Part shown: positions 18,815-27,748 of the stretch, piece by piece | Numbering within the stretch: the stretch's first letter is position 1 | Layout: the number at the start of each line of letters is the position of its first letter | From: Phycisphaera sp. | Lineage (GTDB): Bacteria; Planctomycetota; Phycisphaerae; Phycisphaerales; UBA1924 | Length of the DNA stretch: 64,000 bases | Direction of reading: 5' to 3' | Assembly (NCBI GenBank): GCA_025916675.1 | Contig: CP098402.1 | Span: 3,553,592-3,617,591 of the forward strand | Position numbers and translations under genes: made by a program | Notes under the pieces: generated by a model | What the model saw: only the letters and a program-made list of their open reading frames with translations | The model's database searches: none | What the model was told of the DNA's origin: nothing

Positions 18815-19096
18815 ATGTCCGAACAACCGACCGACACGCTGGTGGGTGTCGAGGGCGAAGTGAAGTGGTTTGATGCTCGCAAGGGCTTTGGCTTCATTAT
18901 CGGCCCCGATCAGCAGGACGTGATGGTGCACTACTCGGTGATCAACGGCCCGGGCTACCGCTCGTTGCGCGATGGCACCACCGTGGAGTACGACGCGAAA
19001 CGAACCGAGCGGGGTTGGAAGGCCACCCGCGTGGTGCGGCTTAGTTCTGTAGAGACGCCCAAGCATCGGTCGGCCCCGCGTACACCCAGGCAGTGA
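18815..19096 (+). CDS. Cold-shock domain protein
   Basis: 93 residues with a CspA-type OB fold. RNP1 is KGFGFI within GEVKWFDARKGFGFIIG and RNP2 is VMVHYSVI. Single-stranded nucleic acid binding and RNA chaperoning are expected. The core is followed by a 20-residue basic tail (KHRSAPRTPRQ), longer than the 65-70 residue classical Csp. GGAG sits before the ATG at 18815. The long AT-rich leader hints at post-transcriptional control by temperature. Confidence 0.9.
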   Translation: MSEQPTDTLVGVEGEVKWFDARKGFGFIIGPDQQDVMVHYSVINGPGYRSLRDGTTVEYDAKRTERGWKATRVVRLSSVETPKHRSAPRTPRQ

Positions 19097-19132
19097 GCCG
19101 CGCCCGATCGCTCGCGCAACTATGCTCTGCCC

Positions 19133-19987
19133 ATGGCGATGGAGCCGTGGGGCACGACCCTGACCAACACGATCGCCGGCTTTGGTGCCGGCTTGCTCGT
19201 AGCCGCCTGTGCGGGCTGGTGGGCGACGCGCGTGCTCATGCGCCGGGCGCGGCAGGCCGAGGGCCGGGCGCGTGCCGCCGAACACTTGGCCGAGATCGGT
19301 GCGATGACTGGCGGTTTGGCGCACGAGATCAAGAATCCGCTCTCGACCATCGGGATGAACGCGCAATTACTGGCCGAGGCTGCGGAGGAGTTGCCGACCG
19401 TCGATGAGCAACAGCGGGGCCGCCTCGTGCGCCGGGCGGGCACGCTCAAGCGTGAGGTCGAGCGATTGGGGGACATCCTCAGCGACTTCCTCGATTTTGC
19501 GGGCGAGTTGCGGTTGGCACCGGTTCGTGTCGACCTGAACCGGCTCGTGGAGGAACTCGGCGACTTCTTTCTACCTCAGGCCGAGAGCAAAGGCGTGCGG
19601 CTGCGTGTCGAATTGGCCCCCGACCCGGCGTGGGCGAACGTTGATGCGCCGCGCCTCAAGCAGGCGGTGCTGAACCTGATGCTCAATGCCACGCAAGCGA
19701 TGGCTGCCGCGTCAGAGGAGGGGGTGCCGAAGGAACTCATGCTCCGCGTCCGCCACCATGCGCGCGACGGCCGGGTCGAGGTCCATGTGACCGACACCGG
19801 GCCGGGCATGGACGACGAAACCGCCGAACGAATCTTCCATCCGTACTTCACGACCAAGGCCGGCGGCACGGGCCTGGGCCTGCCGACGAGCCGGCGGATC
19901 ATCCAGGCGAGCGGGGGCGAGATGAGTTTCACGAGCGAAGTCGGGCGGGGGACGGACTTTGTGATTGCGTTGCCGGCGGTGGAGTGA
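19133..19987 (+). CDS. Membrane sensor histidine kinase
   Basis: 284 residues with one N-terminal membrane helix (IAGFGAGLLVAACAGWWATRV) and no recognisable sensor domain. The dimerisation helix carries the phospho-acceptor box GLAHEIKNPLS. The ATPase part has the N box (QAVLNLMLNATQAM), G1 (VTDTGPGM) and F/G2 (HPYFTTKAGGTGLGL). The NtrB-like H box suits a two-component system that feeds a sigma-54 activator, but no response regulator is adjacent. It starts 36 bp after the cold-shock gene. Confidence 0.9.
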   Translation: MAMEPWGTTLTNTIAGFGAGLLVAACAGWWATRVLMRRARQAEGRARAAEHLAEIGAMTGGLAHEIKNPLSTIGMNAQLLAEAAEELPTVDEQQRGRLVRRAGTLKREVERLGDILSDFLDFAGELRLAPVRVDLNRLVEELGDFFLPQAESKGVRLRVELAPDPAWANVDAPRLKQAVLNLMLNATQAMAAASEEGVPKELMLRVRHHARDGRVEVHVTDTGPGMDDETAERIFHPYFTTKAGGTGLGLPTSRRIIQASGGEMSFTSEVGRGTDFVIALPAVE

Positions 19988-20047
19988 GCTCGCAATAACC
20001 CACAGTAGCTATCGAAGCACATGACCAAGCAGGATTGCGGATCCGAT

Positions 20048-22060
20048 TTACTTTTCAGGCTCCCATTCGGCTTCTGCGCGTTCGAGCATGGTTGCGATCC
20101 GGTCGGCCTCTTCGCTATGCGGCATGCTCGGCTTGATCTGGCGAGGGAGCAGGCCCTGGTCGTCCCGCGCCATCGGGTTCGCACCTGCGGCAAGCAGCGC
20201 CTCGACGAACTCGGCCCGGCAGTACACGACCGCCTGATGCAGGGGCGTCCGCCCGCGATAATCCAGAGCGTCGACCGGCACTCCAGCTTCAAGTAAAAGG
20301 TGCATGACCTCGACGAGACCGCTCTGCTGGGAGAGCTCGTGGAGCAGCGTGGCCCGGCCATGCCCGCGTGCGATGGGGTCGGCACCGGCTTCGAGCAATG
20401 CACGGATGGTATCTTCCAGTGGCAGAGCCTCTCTCAAGGGCCATAGCTCGGCGTGTCGTTGCGGGGAGATGCCGAGTTCCAGGGCTGCGCGGGTCTGCGG
20501 TGCGCCGTGGACGGGGTTGTAGATTGAAGCCCTGATCACGTCCAGCTTGATGGCTTGGCCGAGCAAATCGCGGCCGATTTTCTCTTCGATTGAGAGGCCT
20601 TTGGCAATGACCGCTTGCATTACCCGATCATCATCGATCTGATACTTGATGATGTCGAACAGTTGGGTCTGGTCCCAATCGAAGTGTTCCAGCAAGAGCG
20701 TGAACACGGGTTCTGGCTGGACGCGGATCTCGCGGGGAAGTGGGTCTGGCGCTTTGCCGGTTGGTGTGTGCATGAGGATGAGTGCCACGATCTCCGGATC
20801 GGTATCCCCCCAGTCGAGTGCGTCGGTCAGTGCCAGACTGAAACGATCGCGCCGATGGAGCGGGCTGGCACCGGCGTCGAGCAGCAGCTTGCACATTTGC
20901 GCATCATTCGCGCGGGCGGCGAGCGCGACTGGGGCAGGGTCGAAGTTCATGCCGCTGTTGCCACCAACACCATCCGGCGACGCCCCGGCCTTTAGGAGTG
21001 CCGCGGTGGCGTCTGTTTTACCACGGCCGGCGGCCCACGAGAGTGGGGTGCTGCCGCTCATCTGGAGTTCCACGCCCGGGATGTTGTCCACGCCCTCGTT
21101 AACATTCTTGCCAGCGGCAAGCAAGAGCCCGATGTCGTGCAGATTTCCGGTGGCCGCCGCGTGGTGCAGGGGTGGTAGCATCGGCCTCGCGCTCCATTGG
21201 CGGTGAGCGAAGTACGCGAGGCCGGAGGCGAGCAGGAGTACGGCCAATGTTCCGACAACCATGGGCAGCACACCGATGAGTGGTTGCCGTTGGACGCGGG
21301 GCTTGCCGCACTCGGGGCAGATGTCGGCTCCCGACAGCGGATAGCCGCACCGGGTGCATCGGTCGCGGCGGCGCCGCCAGCGCATTCGCAATAAGCCGGG
21401 AAGGATCGCGGGCATCATCACGATGGCCCATGCCGAGCCAAACACGAGCGAGTTTGCAAACAGGCCGAGCCACATCGGCGTGAGCGGCAGGGCGTGCTCG
21501 AGTTCGACTGATTCCCAACGCGGCTGGAGCCAGTGGTACGGCTTCTCGGGTTGTTTCCGCTGGTGGGCGGTGTGGCTCCACGGCCACTCCCAAGCGGCGA
21601 CATGGAGCCCGCCGCGGACGTACTCCCCGGGGAAAGCAACGCGGTGGTCCGCGACGGCGTGATGGGCGCTCAAGCAGCGCATGGGCCACCCCGCCTCGCG
21701 CTCCCAGACCCTGGCTTTGAGGTTGATCAGTCGGTGATCCGCCGGATCGGCCTTGCGAGTGCGAACGATACTACCTCGACTGATAGCGGGTTTATCGGCG
21801 CTAGGTAGGGTTTCAAATTCGAGGTAGGGTGGCACCGGCGACTCGGACCAGAGGTTGATGAGCCGTCGCGTGCAGGTGGCGTCGCTGGTTTCGTCCACGA
21901 GCCAGCCGTCGACGACGGCGGCTCGCTCGACCGTACCACGGGTGAGCGGCACGTCGGGCCAGGTCTCTCGGTTGAGTGCAGCGCCGAGCCAGGCTATCGC
22001 AACCGACGTGAGCAGGCCGAGGAACAACGCCAGCGAGATCAGCGGGACCCAGCGACGCAT
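20048..22060 (-). CDS. Ankyrin-repeat membrane protein with zinc ribbon
   Basis: 670 residues. Order: N-terminal membrane helix (LISLALFLGLLTSVAIAWLG), an extracytoplasmic region of about 180 residues, two further membrane segments, a zinc ribbon (RCTRCGYPLSGADICPECGK, about 236-256), another helix, and then ankyrin-type repeats over the C-terminal half, such as STPLSWAAGRGKTDATAALL and RTPLHQAVVYCRAEFVEALL. The ankyrin part probably binds a partner. The gene is slightly less GC-rich than its neighbours. The ribbon is shared with two other membrane proteins in this window. Confidence 0.75.
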   Translation of the reverse strand: MRRWVPLISLALFLGLLTSVAIAWLGAALNRETWPDVPLTRGTVERAAVVDGWLVDETSDATCTRRLINLWSESPVPPYLEFETLPSADKPAISRGSIVRTRKADPADHRLINLKARVWEREAGWPMRCLSAHHAVADHRVAFPGEYVRGGLHVAAWEWPWSHTAHQRKQPEKPYHWLQPRWESVELEHALPLTPMWLGLFANSLVFGSAWAIVMMPAILPGLLRMRWRRRRDRCTRCGYPLSGADICPECGKPRVQRQPLIGVLPMVVGTLAVLLLASGLAYFAHRQWSARPMLPPLHHAAATGNLHDIGLLLAAGKNVNEGVDNIPGVELQMSGSTPLSWAAGRGKTDATAALLKAGASPDGVGGNSGMNFDPAPVALAARANDAQMCKLLLDAGASPLHRRDRFSLALTDALDWGDTDPEIVALILMHTPTGKAPDPLPREIRVQPEPVFTLLLEHFDWDQTQLFDIIKYQIDDDRVMQAVIAKGLSIEEKIGRDLLGQAIKLDVIRASIYNPVHGAPQTRAALELGISPQRHAELWPLREALPLEDTIRALLEAGADPIARGHGRATLLHELSQQSGLVEVMHLLLEAGVPVDALDYRGRTPLHQAVVYCRAEFVEALLAAGANPMARDDQGLLPRQIKPSMPHSEEADRIATMLERAEAEWEPEK

Positions 22061-22088
22061 CGGCTCGCCTCCAGACTCGACCGGCGGG

Positions 22089-22949
22089 CTACCTGCTGGG
22101 TGCCGGCAGTTCCTCGATCCGCGTCCGCACCTCCCACAGCTCCGGGAAGAACTGGTGGTCGATCATCTGGCGGAGGAAGGGCACGCCCGACGAGCCGCCG
22201 GTGCCGCGCTTCATGCCGATGATGCGGTGGACGGTGCGCAGGTGGCGGTAGCGCCACTGGCCGAACTGATCGTCGACGTCCACGAGCTTCTCGGCCATCT
22301 CGTAGCTGGCCCAGTGGTCGTGGGGGTTCTCGTACACCGTCTTAAGGACGGTAATGACGCTCTCGTCCATTTCTCGCGGCTCTGAGTAGTCGCGGTTGAC
22401 GGCCGCTTCGGGCACGGGCAGGCCCTGGCCCTTCATGTATGTCAGGAAGGCGTCGTAGATGCTGGGCGCTTCGAGCGCCTCGGCCAGGATGTCGTGGGCC
22501 ACCTTGTCGTGCTCATGCACCTTCAGCATCCGCCGGTCCTTGTTGCCCAGCAAGAACTCGACGAGGCGGTACTGGAAGCTCTGGAAGCCGCTGGCATTAC
22601 CCAGAATGCCGCGGAACTGGGCGTACTCGGTGGGCGTGAGCGTGGCCAGCACGCTCCATTGATTCAAGAGTTGCTGGAGGATGTGCTTGACGCGGGCGAG
22701 GATCTTGAAGCTCGGCTCGAGGCTGCCGGCCTGCACGGCCGCGATGGCGGCGCGCAACTCGTGGATCATCAGCTTCAGCCACAGCTCGGTGGTCTGGTGC
22801 TGGATGATGAACAGCATCTCGTCGTGGTGCGCGGGGCTGCTCAGCGGCTGCTGGGCCGTGAGGACCTTCTCCAGATGCAAATAGCCGCCGTAGGTCATAC
22901 GGTCGGCCATGTCGGTGTGGAGCGTGGATTCGAACTCGCGTTGGGACAT
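22089..22949 (-). CDS. kynA: Tryptophan 2,3-dioxygenase
   Basis: 286-residue heme enzyme that opens the indole ring of L-tryptophan to N-formylkynurenine. Clear signatures are MTYGGYLHLEKVL, HDEMLFIIQHQTTELWLKLM and the heme-region RYRHLRTVHRIIGMKRGTGG followed by SSGVPFL. Length fits the family. It starts 10 bp after the citrate synthase stop on the same strand. Formamidase and kynureninase genes are not in the window, so whether it feeds degradation or NAD synthesis cannot be said. Confidence 0.95.
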   Translation of the reverse strand: MSQREFESTLHTDMADRMTYGGYLHLEKVLTAQQPLSSPAHHDEMLFIIQHQTTELWLKLMIHELRAAIAAVQAGSLEPSFKILARVKHILQQLLNQWSVLATLTPTEYAQFRGILGNASGFQSFQYRLVEFLLGNKDRRMLKVHEHDKVAHDILAEALEAPSIYDAFLTYMKGQGLPVPEAAVNRDYSEPREMDESVITVLKTVYENPHDHWASYEMAEKLVDVDDQFGQWRYRHLRTVHRIIGMKRGTGGSSGVPFLRQMIDHQFFPELWEVRTRIEELPAPSR

Positions 22950-22958
22950 GGAGGGACG

Positions 22959-24128
22959 TTAGTCCTTCCACTTGCGAAGGTCGGGGCCGACGTAGTTCGC
23001 ACGCGGGCGGATCAGCCGGTTGTTGGCGTGCTGCTCCATGATGTGGGCGGCCCATCCGGTAATGCGGGCGGCCACGAAGATGGGCGTGTACTGCGGGATG
23101 GGGATGCCCAGGGCGAAGTACGTCATGCCACAGGGGAAGTCGACGTTGGGGTGGATGCTCTTCTCGTCGAGCATGATCTTCTGGACGATTTCGCCCAGTT
23201 CGAACCACTTGACGAACTCGGCCCCACGCTTCTCGGCAGCCGCACGGCCAAGATTGTGCAGGATCGGGGCCCGGTGGTCGCCGTTCTTGTACACACGGTG
23301 ACCAAAGCCCATGAGCTTGCGCTTGTCCTGGAAGGCCTGACGCATCCATGCCTCGACGGCGGGCTTCTCGATCTTGCCGTCCAGATCCTTCATGATCTCG
23401 CGGAGCATGTCCATGGCCGCCTCGTTGGCGCCGCCGTGCAGCGGGCCCTTCAGGGCGGCGATGGCGCCGGTCACCGCGCCGTGCATGTCGCTCAGCGTGC
23501 CGGCGATGACGCGGCTGGCGAAGGTGCTTGCGTTGTAGTCGTGCTCGGCGTACAAGGTGAGCGAGACATCGACGACCTTCTCGGCCTCGGCGTCTGGCTT
23601 CTCGCCGCTCATCAGGTAGAGCATATTGGCCGCATGCCCCAGGTTGGCGTCGCCGCCGGTGTCAGGCGCAACGATGTCGCGGCCGTCGATCACGTTCTGC
23701 ATGTGGCCGATGATCGTGGGGATCTTGGCGGTCAGCCGCTTGGCCTTGCGCAGGTTGGCCTCGGCGCTGATGTCCTGGCTTTCCTTGTCCAGGTTGGCCA
23801 GCAGGCTGACGGCCGTGCGGAGGATGTCCATTGGCACGGCGCTGCCGGCGATGACCATGGGCTTGACCGTCTTGAGGTAGTCGATGATCTGCGGCGGCAG
23901 CGCCCGGTTGGCGATCAGCTCGTCCTTGAAGAACTTGAGCTGGTCGGCCGTGGGCTTGTCGCCCTCGAGCAGCAGGTAGGCCACCTCCTCGAAGCTGGCG
24001 TTGTCGGCCAGGTCGTGGATTTCGTAGCCGCGGTAGATCAGGGCGTCTTGCTCGACGTTGCAGATGCTGGTGTCGCCGGCGACGACGCCTTCGAGGCCGG
24101 CCTTTGGGGCTGGTGCGGCGGTGGTCAT
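22959..24128 (-). CDS. gltA: Citrate synthase
   Basis: 389 residues, the short type found in many bacteria. Catalytic regions: LKGPLHGGANEAAMDML, MGFGHRVYKNGDHRAPIL and SIHPNVDFPCGMTYFALG (His, His and Asp of the active site). It condenses acetyl-CoA and oxaloacetate; 2-methylcitrate synthases share these motifs, so that activity cannot be excluded. The ATG at 24128 has GGAGG upstream and begins MTTAAPAPKAGLEGV; longer readings run into the tRNA. Confidence 0.93.
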   Translation of the reverse strand: MTTAAPAPKAGLEGVVAGDTSICNVEQDALIYRGYEIHDLADNASFEEVAYLLLEGDKPTADQLKFFKDELIANRALPPQIIDYLKTVKPMVIAGSAVPMDILRTAVSLLANLDKESQDISAEANLRKAKRLTAKIPTIIGHMQNVIDGRDIVAPDTGGDANLGHAANMLYLMSGEKPDAEAEKVVDVSLTLYAEHDYNASTFASRVIAGTLSDMHGAVTGAIAALKGPLHGGANEAAMDMLREIMKDLDGKIEKPAVEAWMRQAFQDKRKLMGFGHRVYKNGDHRAPILHNLGRAAAEKRGAEFVKWFELGEIVQKIMLDEKSIHPNVDFPCGMTYFALGIPIPQYTPIFVAARITGWAAHIMEQHANNRLIRPRANYVGPDLRKWKD

Positions 24129-24190
24129 TGGAAAGCCTCCGATTCGGAAAGTATTTGGGAATGGCAGGCGTGAGCCCGCCGGATCAGAAA

Positions 24191-24274
24191 GGGCGCGGTG
24201 GGATTCGAACCCACGGTTGGATTTCTCCAAACGGATTTGCAATCCGCCCCATTAGTCCACTCTGGCACACGCCC
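24191..24274 (-). tRNA. tRNA-Cys (GCA), long variable arm
   Basis: 84-nt tRNA with acceptor stem GGGCGTG/CGCGCCC, anticodon arm GCGGA-TTGCAAA-TCCGT (anticodon GCA) and T arm GTGGG-TTCGAAT-CCCAC. The base after the acceptor is T, matching the U73 discriminator of tRNA-Cys. CCA is not encoded. A 16-nt variable region forms its own arm (TTGGA-GAAA-TCCAA), so the molecule is class II, unlike the usual 74-nt tRNA-Cys. It sits 62 bp upstream of gltA in the same direction. Confidence 0.93.
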
Positions 24275-24368
24275 GGGGCATCCACCGGCATTCGCTCCGG
24301 CGGAGCGTCATTATTGCGCGCTCGGCGACCAAAAGCCCGGTTTCATGGCCATGTCCGGGCATTCGCGG

Positions 24369-25400
24369 TCAGAACGCCCGATTGACCACAGCCTCGGCCA
24401 TTGCCAGCAGGATCCGACGGGCCGGCGAGTCGACGACGGCGTCCAGGTGCCCGCGAGCCCTGCCCACGATGGTCTCCGAGGCCCGCTGGGCGTGCTCGAC
24501 AGAGCCGGTAGTCTCCAGCCGCTGGCGGAGGCGGGCGGGGGCGTCGCCCGAGTTTTCGTGGGCGGCACGGACGGCGAGCGCCAGGCTGTGGGCCCGCTCG
24601 TCTGGGCTGGCGGCCCGGAGGTGGTGGATGACCGGGAGCGTGAGCTTGCCCTTACGCGCGTCTCGGCCCACGCTCTTGCCCACCACCTCCTCGCGGCCGG
24701 TCAGGTCGAGCAGGTCGTCGCGCACCTGGAAGGCCGATCCGATCTGCCGGCCAAAGGACTCGAGCGCCGCGACGATCTCTGGTGTGCCGCCCGCGGTCAC
24801 GGCTCCGAGTTCGCACGCGGCGGCGATGAGCTCGGCCGTCTTGCGATTGATGATCTCGAAGTAAGTGGCTTCGTCGAGCGAGAGGTCGTCGCGGCGGTCG
24901 AGCTGGAGCAGCTCTCCGCTGCACACCACCATGCTGGCGCGCGCCACGCGCAGGGCGGTGGCCTGCTCGTCGAGCGTGGAGCAAAGGTGGTACGCGCCGG
25001 CGATGAGGTAGTCGCCCAGGATCACGGCCGTCTCGTTGCCGCTCATGGCGTTGACGGTGCGTCCGCGACGGCGCGTATCGGCCTCGTCGAGCACGTCGTC
25101 ATGCACCAGCGTGGCCATGTGGACCATCTCGCACACGGCACCGATGACCTCCAGTGCCTCGCCCTTGGGCCCGCGCAGCACTTTCGTGAGATCGCCATGG
25201 GACGCGCCCGCCGAGAGCGCGACGAGCGCGGGGCGCAGCATCTTGCCGCGGTAGCGTTCGACGTGCTGGGTCAGCCGCTGGACGGCCAGAATATCGCTGT
25301 GCAGGGCGTCGTCGAAGCGGTCGGCCACGCGGCCCAGGAACGAGGCCAACTCGCCCTGGACGGGTTCGAGCGAGGCGTCCAGATCCAGCATTTCTCGCAT
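24369..25400 (-). CDS. Polyprenyl diphosphate synthase
   Basis: 343-residue trans-isoprenyl diphosphate synthase. The first Asp-rich motif is LVHDDVLDEADTRRRG and the second is QVRDDLLDLTG. It extends allylic diphosphates with isopentenyl diphosphate; the small residues before the first motif suggest a long-chain product such as the octaprenyl or nonaprenyl tail of a quinone. GGGAGGG precedes the ATG. It may supply UbiA-type enzymes like the one at the left end of the window. Confidence 0.9.
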   Translation of the reverse strand: MREMLDLDASLEPVQGELASFLGRVADRFDDALHSDILAVQRLTQHVERYRGKMLRPALVALSAGASHGDLTKVLRGPKGEALEVIGAVCEMVHMATLVHDDVLDEADTRRRGRTVNAMSGNETAVILGDYLIAGAYHLCSTLDEQATALRVARASMVVCSGELLQLDRRDDLSLDEATYFEIINRKTAELIAAACELGAVTAGGTPEIVAALESFGRQIGSAFQVRDDLLDLTGREEVVGKSVGRDARKGKLTLPVIHHLRAASPDERAHSLALAVRAAHENSGDAPARLRQRLETTGSVEHAQRASETIVGRARGHLDAVVDSPARRILLAMAEAVVNRAF

Positions 25401-25482
25401 GGGCCCTCCCGGTGCTAACCCTGCTGGACGATAGGCCCAAAGCCACGCATGCCCGGCCCGAAACGGGGTTTATGATCGCCCC

Positions 25483-26964
25483 ATGAGCCTCAGCCCACAG
25501 CGTGCGACCGAACTCCTGCAACTGGCCCGTGATGCCACCTCACGCGGCGACTACAACCAGGCCCACACGCTCGGCTCGACGCTGCTCGAGAACCTGCCCA
25601 ACGACCCGCAAGTGCACCTGCTGATGGGCGAGGTCTCCCTGGCGACCGGCTTCATCGACAAGGCCATCGAGCACCGCAAGTTCGTGGTCGAGCACTCGCC
25701 GCCCTCGCCCCTGCGAGAGGTGCAACTGGGCGAGACCTACGTCCACGCGGGCAAGCTGGGTGACGCCCTGGCCCACTACGCGAGGGCCCTGAAGCTCGAC
25801 CCGAACTTCCCGCCTGCCGTCGCCGGGCGGGCCGAGGTGTACGAGATGCAGGGCAACACCAAACGCGCTTGGAAGTCGCTCGAGCCGGGTATCGCCGCCC
25901 ACCCGACCAACCCATCGCTGGCGGCGGTGGGGGTCCGGGTGCTGATGGAGTCCAATCGCCTCAAGGACGCCATCGACCTCGGCGAGCGGGTGATGGCCGC
26001 CGGCCTGCCCGAGGAGCCCCAGCTCCGCAGCACCTGCCTGACCATGGCACGCGCCTACGAGCGAAACAAGCAATATGAGCAAGCCCTCGACGCGGCCGAG
26101 CGCGGCAACGCCATGCTGCGCGCGCCGTTCAGCATCGAGACGTACAAGAGCCAGAACGACGAGGTCATCGAGACCTTCAGCAAGGACTGGATGCAATCCG
26201 GGCCGCGCGCCACGGTCGATGGCTCGTGGGCCGTGTTCATCGTGGGCATGCCCCGGAGCGGTTCGACGCTCACCGAGCGCATCATCCACGCCCATCCCGA
26301 TGCCTTCGGTGCCGACGAGGACTTCACGCTCCAGCTCCTCATCGGGGGTTTGAACGCCCAATTCGAGTTGGAAGCCCAATGGCCCGGCAACGCCCGAGAG
26401 TTGGACGTGGAGCAGCTCAACGAGTGCGCGCGCAAGTACGAGCGCGGCATGAGAACCAAGGCGCCCACCGTCAAGCTCATCTCGAACAAGGATCTGGCCA
26501 ACATGCGCCGCCTGGGCTTCGCCGATCGCATCCTGCCCGGTGCCAAGTTCATCCACACGCGTCGGGATCCGGCAGACAACTGCCTGTCGTGCTACTTCGA
26601 GCGTCTTCGGCCGGTGGCGATCCCGTACGCCGACAGCTTCGACAGCCTCGCCGCGGTGTACGCCGAGAACGAGCGGCTGGCGGCCCACTGGCAGGTTGCG
26701 TGCTCGAACGACTTCCTGACCATCCGATACGAGGACCTGGTCGCCGACCTGCCCACCGCGGCCCGGCGGATCATCGACTTCGTGGGCCTGCCGTGGGACG
26801 ATCGCTGCCTGCGGCCCCACGAGGCCAACCGAGCCGACCGGACCCTGAGCGTGACCCAGGTCCGCCGGCCTATTTACAAATCGGCCAAGGGCCGGGCGGC
26901 CAAATACGGCGACCTGATCGCCCCATTGCGCCAGGCGCTGAAAGCCCACGCACTGGAAGCGTAA
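25483..26964 (+). CDS. TPR-sulfotransferase fusion
   Basis: 493 residues. The N-terminal half is TPR repeats (QVHLLMGEVSLATGFIDKAI, LGDALAHYARALKLDPNFPP). The C-terminal half is a PAPS-dependent sulfotransferase domain with the 5'-phosphosulfate loop VGMPRSGSTLTERII (about 252-266) and the 3'-phosphate region HTRRDPADNCLSCYF. The architecture is widespread in planctomycetes and other bacteria; substrates are generally unknown. It is divergent from the polyprenyl synthase gene. A decayed relative is present at 50663-50950. Confidence 0.88.
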   Translation: MSLSPQRATELLQLARDATSRGDYNQAHTLGSTLLENLPNDPQVHLLMGEVSLATGFIDKAIEHRKFVVEHSPPSPLREVQLGETYVHAGKLGDALAHYARALKLDPNFPPAVAGRAEVYEMQGNTKRAWKSLEPGIAAHPTNPSLAAVGVRVLMESNRLKDAIDLGERVMAAGLPEEPQLRSTCLTMARAYERNKQYEQALDAAERGNAMLRAPFSIETYKSQNDEVIETFSKDWMQSGPRATVDGSWAVFIVGMPRSGSTLTERIIHAHPDAFGADEDFTLQLLIGGLNAQFELEAQWPGNARELDVEQLNECARKYERGMRTKAPTVKLISNKDLANMRRLGFADRILPGAKFIHTRRDPADNCLSCYFERLRPVAIPYADSFDSLAAVYAENERLAAHWQVACSNDFLTIRYEDLVADLPTAARRIIDFVGLPWDDRCLRPHEANRADRTLSVTQVRRPIYKSAKGRAAKYGDLIAPLRQALKAHALEA

Positions 26965-27009
26965 GAAACAGTCTGGATCGACCTGCCGCCTCCTCAAGGG
27001 AGTCCCCAT

Positions 27010-27741
27010 ATGCACCGTGCCTGTCTTGCCGTCGTTGTCATATTCACTGCTGCCACCGCCGCTCTAGCCCAGCCAGCGGGGCAGAACGAGGCGCCGGAAG
27101 CTCCCGGCCAAGAGTTCGAGTTCATCCAGATCGAATCTGGGACCTCCGGCTACCGCGGTTTCGAGCGGAAGGTGTTCGCCGATTTCATTGAGGCTGCCCA
27201 GGGTGACGACGACGCGAGACAGCGTTTGATCGCCGCCTGCGAGCGTGCGATCGAGGCAGACGCTAAGAACGCCGAGGCTATCGCCTGGCGCGGCGCCGCC
27301 AAGATGTTCGAGGCCGGCACGGCTTCGGAAGAAGGTGACTTCATGGCCGCCATGAGGCACACCAACGCGTCCCTGGAGGATCTCAATACGGCTCGCGAGC
27401 TCGAGCCCGAGAATCCCGGTGTGCGGATGGTCGCCGCGCAGATGCTGCTCAGCCTGGCCAAGTACCACCCGATGGAGAACATAGCCAAGGGCTACGCGAA
27501 GCAGGGCATCGAGGACGCCAAGGCGGCGTTATTGAAGCTCTACAACAACTGGGGCAAGCAGCCGGCCGACGTGAAGGGCCAGCTCCTATCGGGTGTCGCC
27601 GAGAGCTACGACAAGCTCGGCAAGGCCACCGAAGCCCGCGACTGGTTCAATCGCGTCATTGGTGCCGTGCCCGGCACGACGTGGGCGAAGCAGGCGCAGG
27701 CATGGATCGACGCGGCCGACAAGAAGGCCAACGAACTCTAG
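27010..27741 (+). CDS. Secreted TPR-like protein
   Basis: 243 residues with signal peptide HRACLAVVVIFTAATAALAQ, followed by helical repeats of TPR style (CERAIEADAKNAEAIAWRGA, LEDLNTARELEPENPGVRMV, GKATEARDWFNRVIGAVPGT). It probably acts as a periplasmic scaffold. It lies 45 bp after the sulfotransferase gene and converges with the gamma-glutamyltransferase gene (7 bp between stops). Confidence 0.75.
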   Translation: MHRACLAVVVIFTAATAALAQPAGQNEAPEAPGQEFEFIQIESGTSGYRGFERKVFADFIEAAQGDDDARQRLIAACERAIEADAKNAEAIAWRGAAKMFEAGTASEEGDFMAAMRHTNASLEDLNTARELEPENPGVRMVAAQMLLSLAKYHPMENIAKGYAKQGIEDAKAALLKLYNNWGKQPADVKGQLLSGVAESYDKLGKATEARDWFNRVIGAVPGTTWAKQAQAWIDAADKKANEL

Positions 27742-27748
27742 TGCAGAA

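Noticed and set aside
24191..24274. tRNA-Ser reading because of the long variable arm
   Set aside because: Anticodon GCA, U73 and the Cys-type anticodon stem favour Cys; Ser anticodons do not fit.
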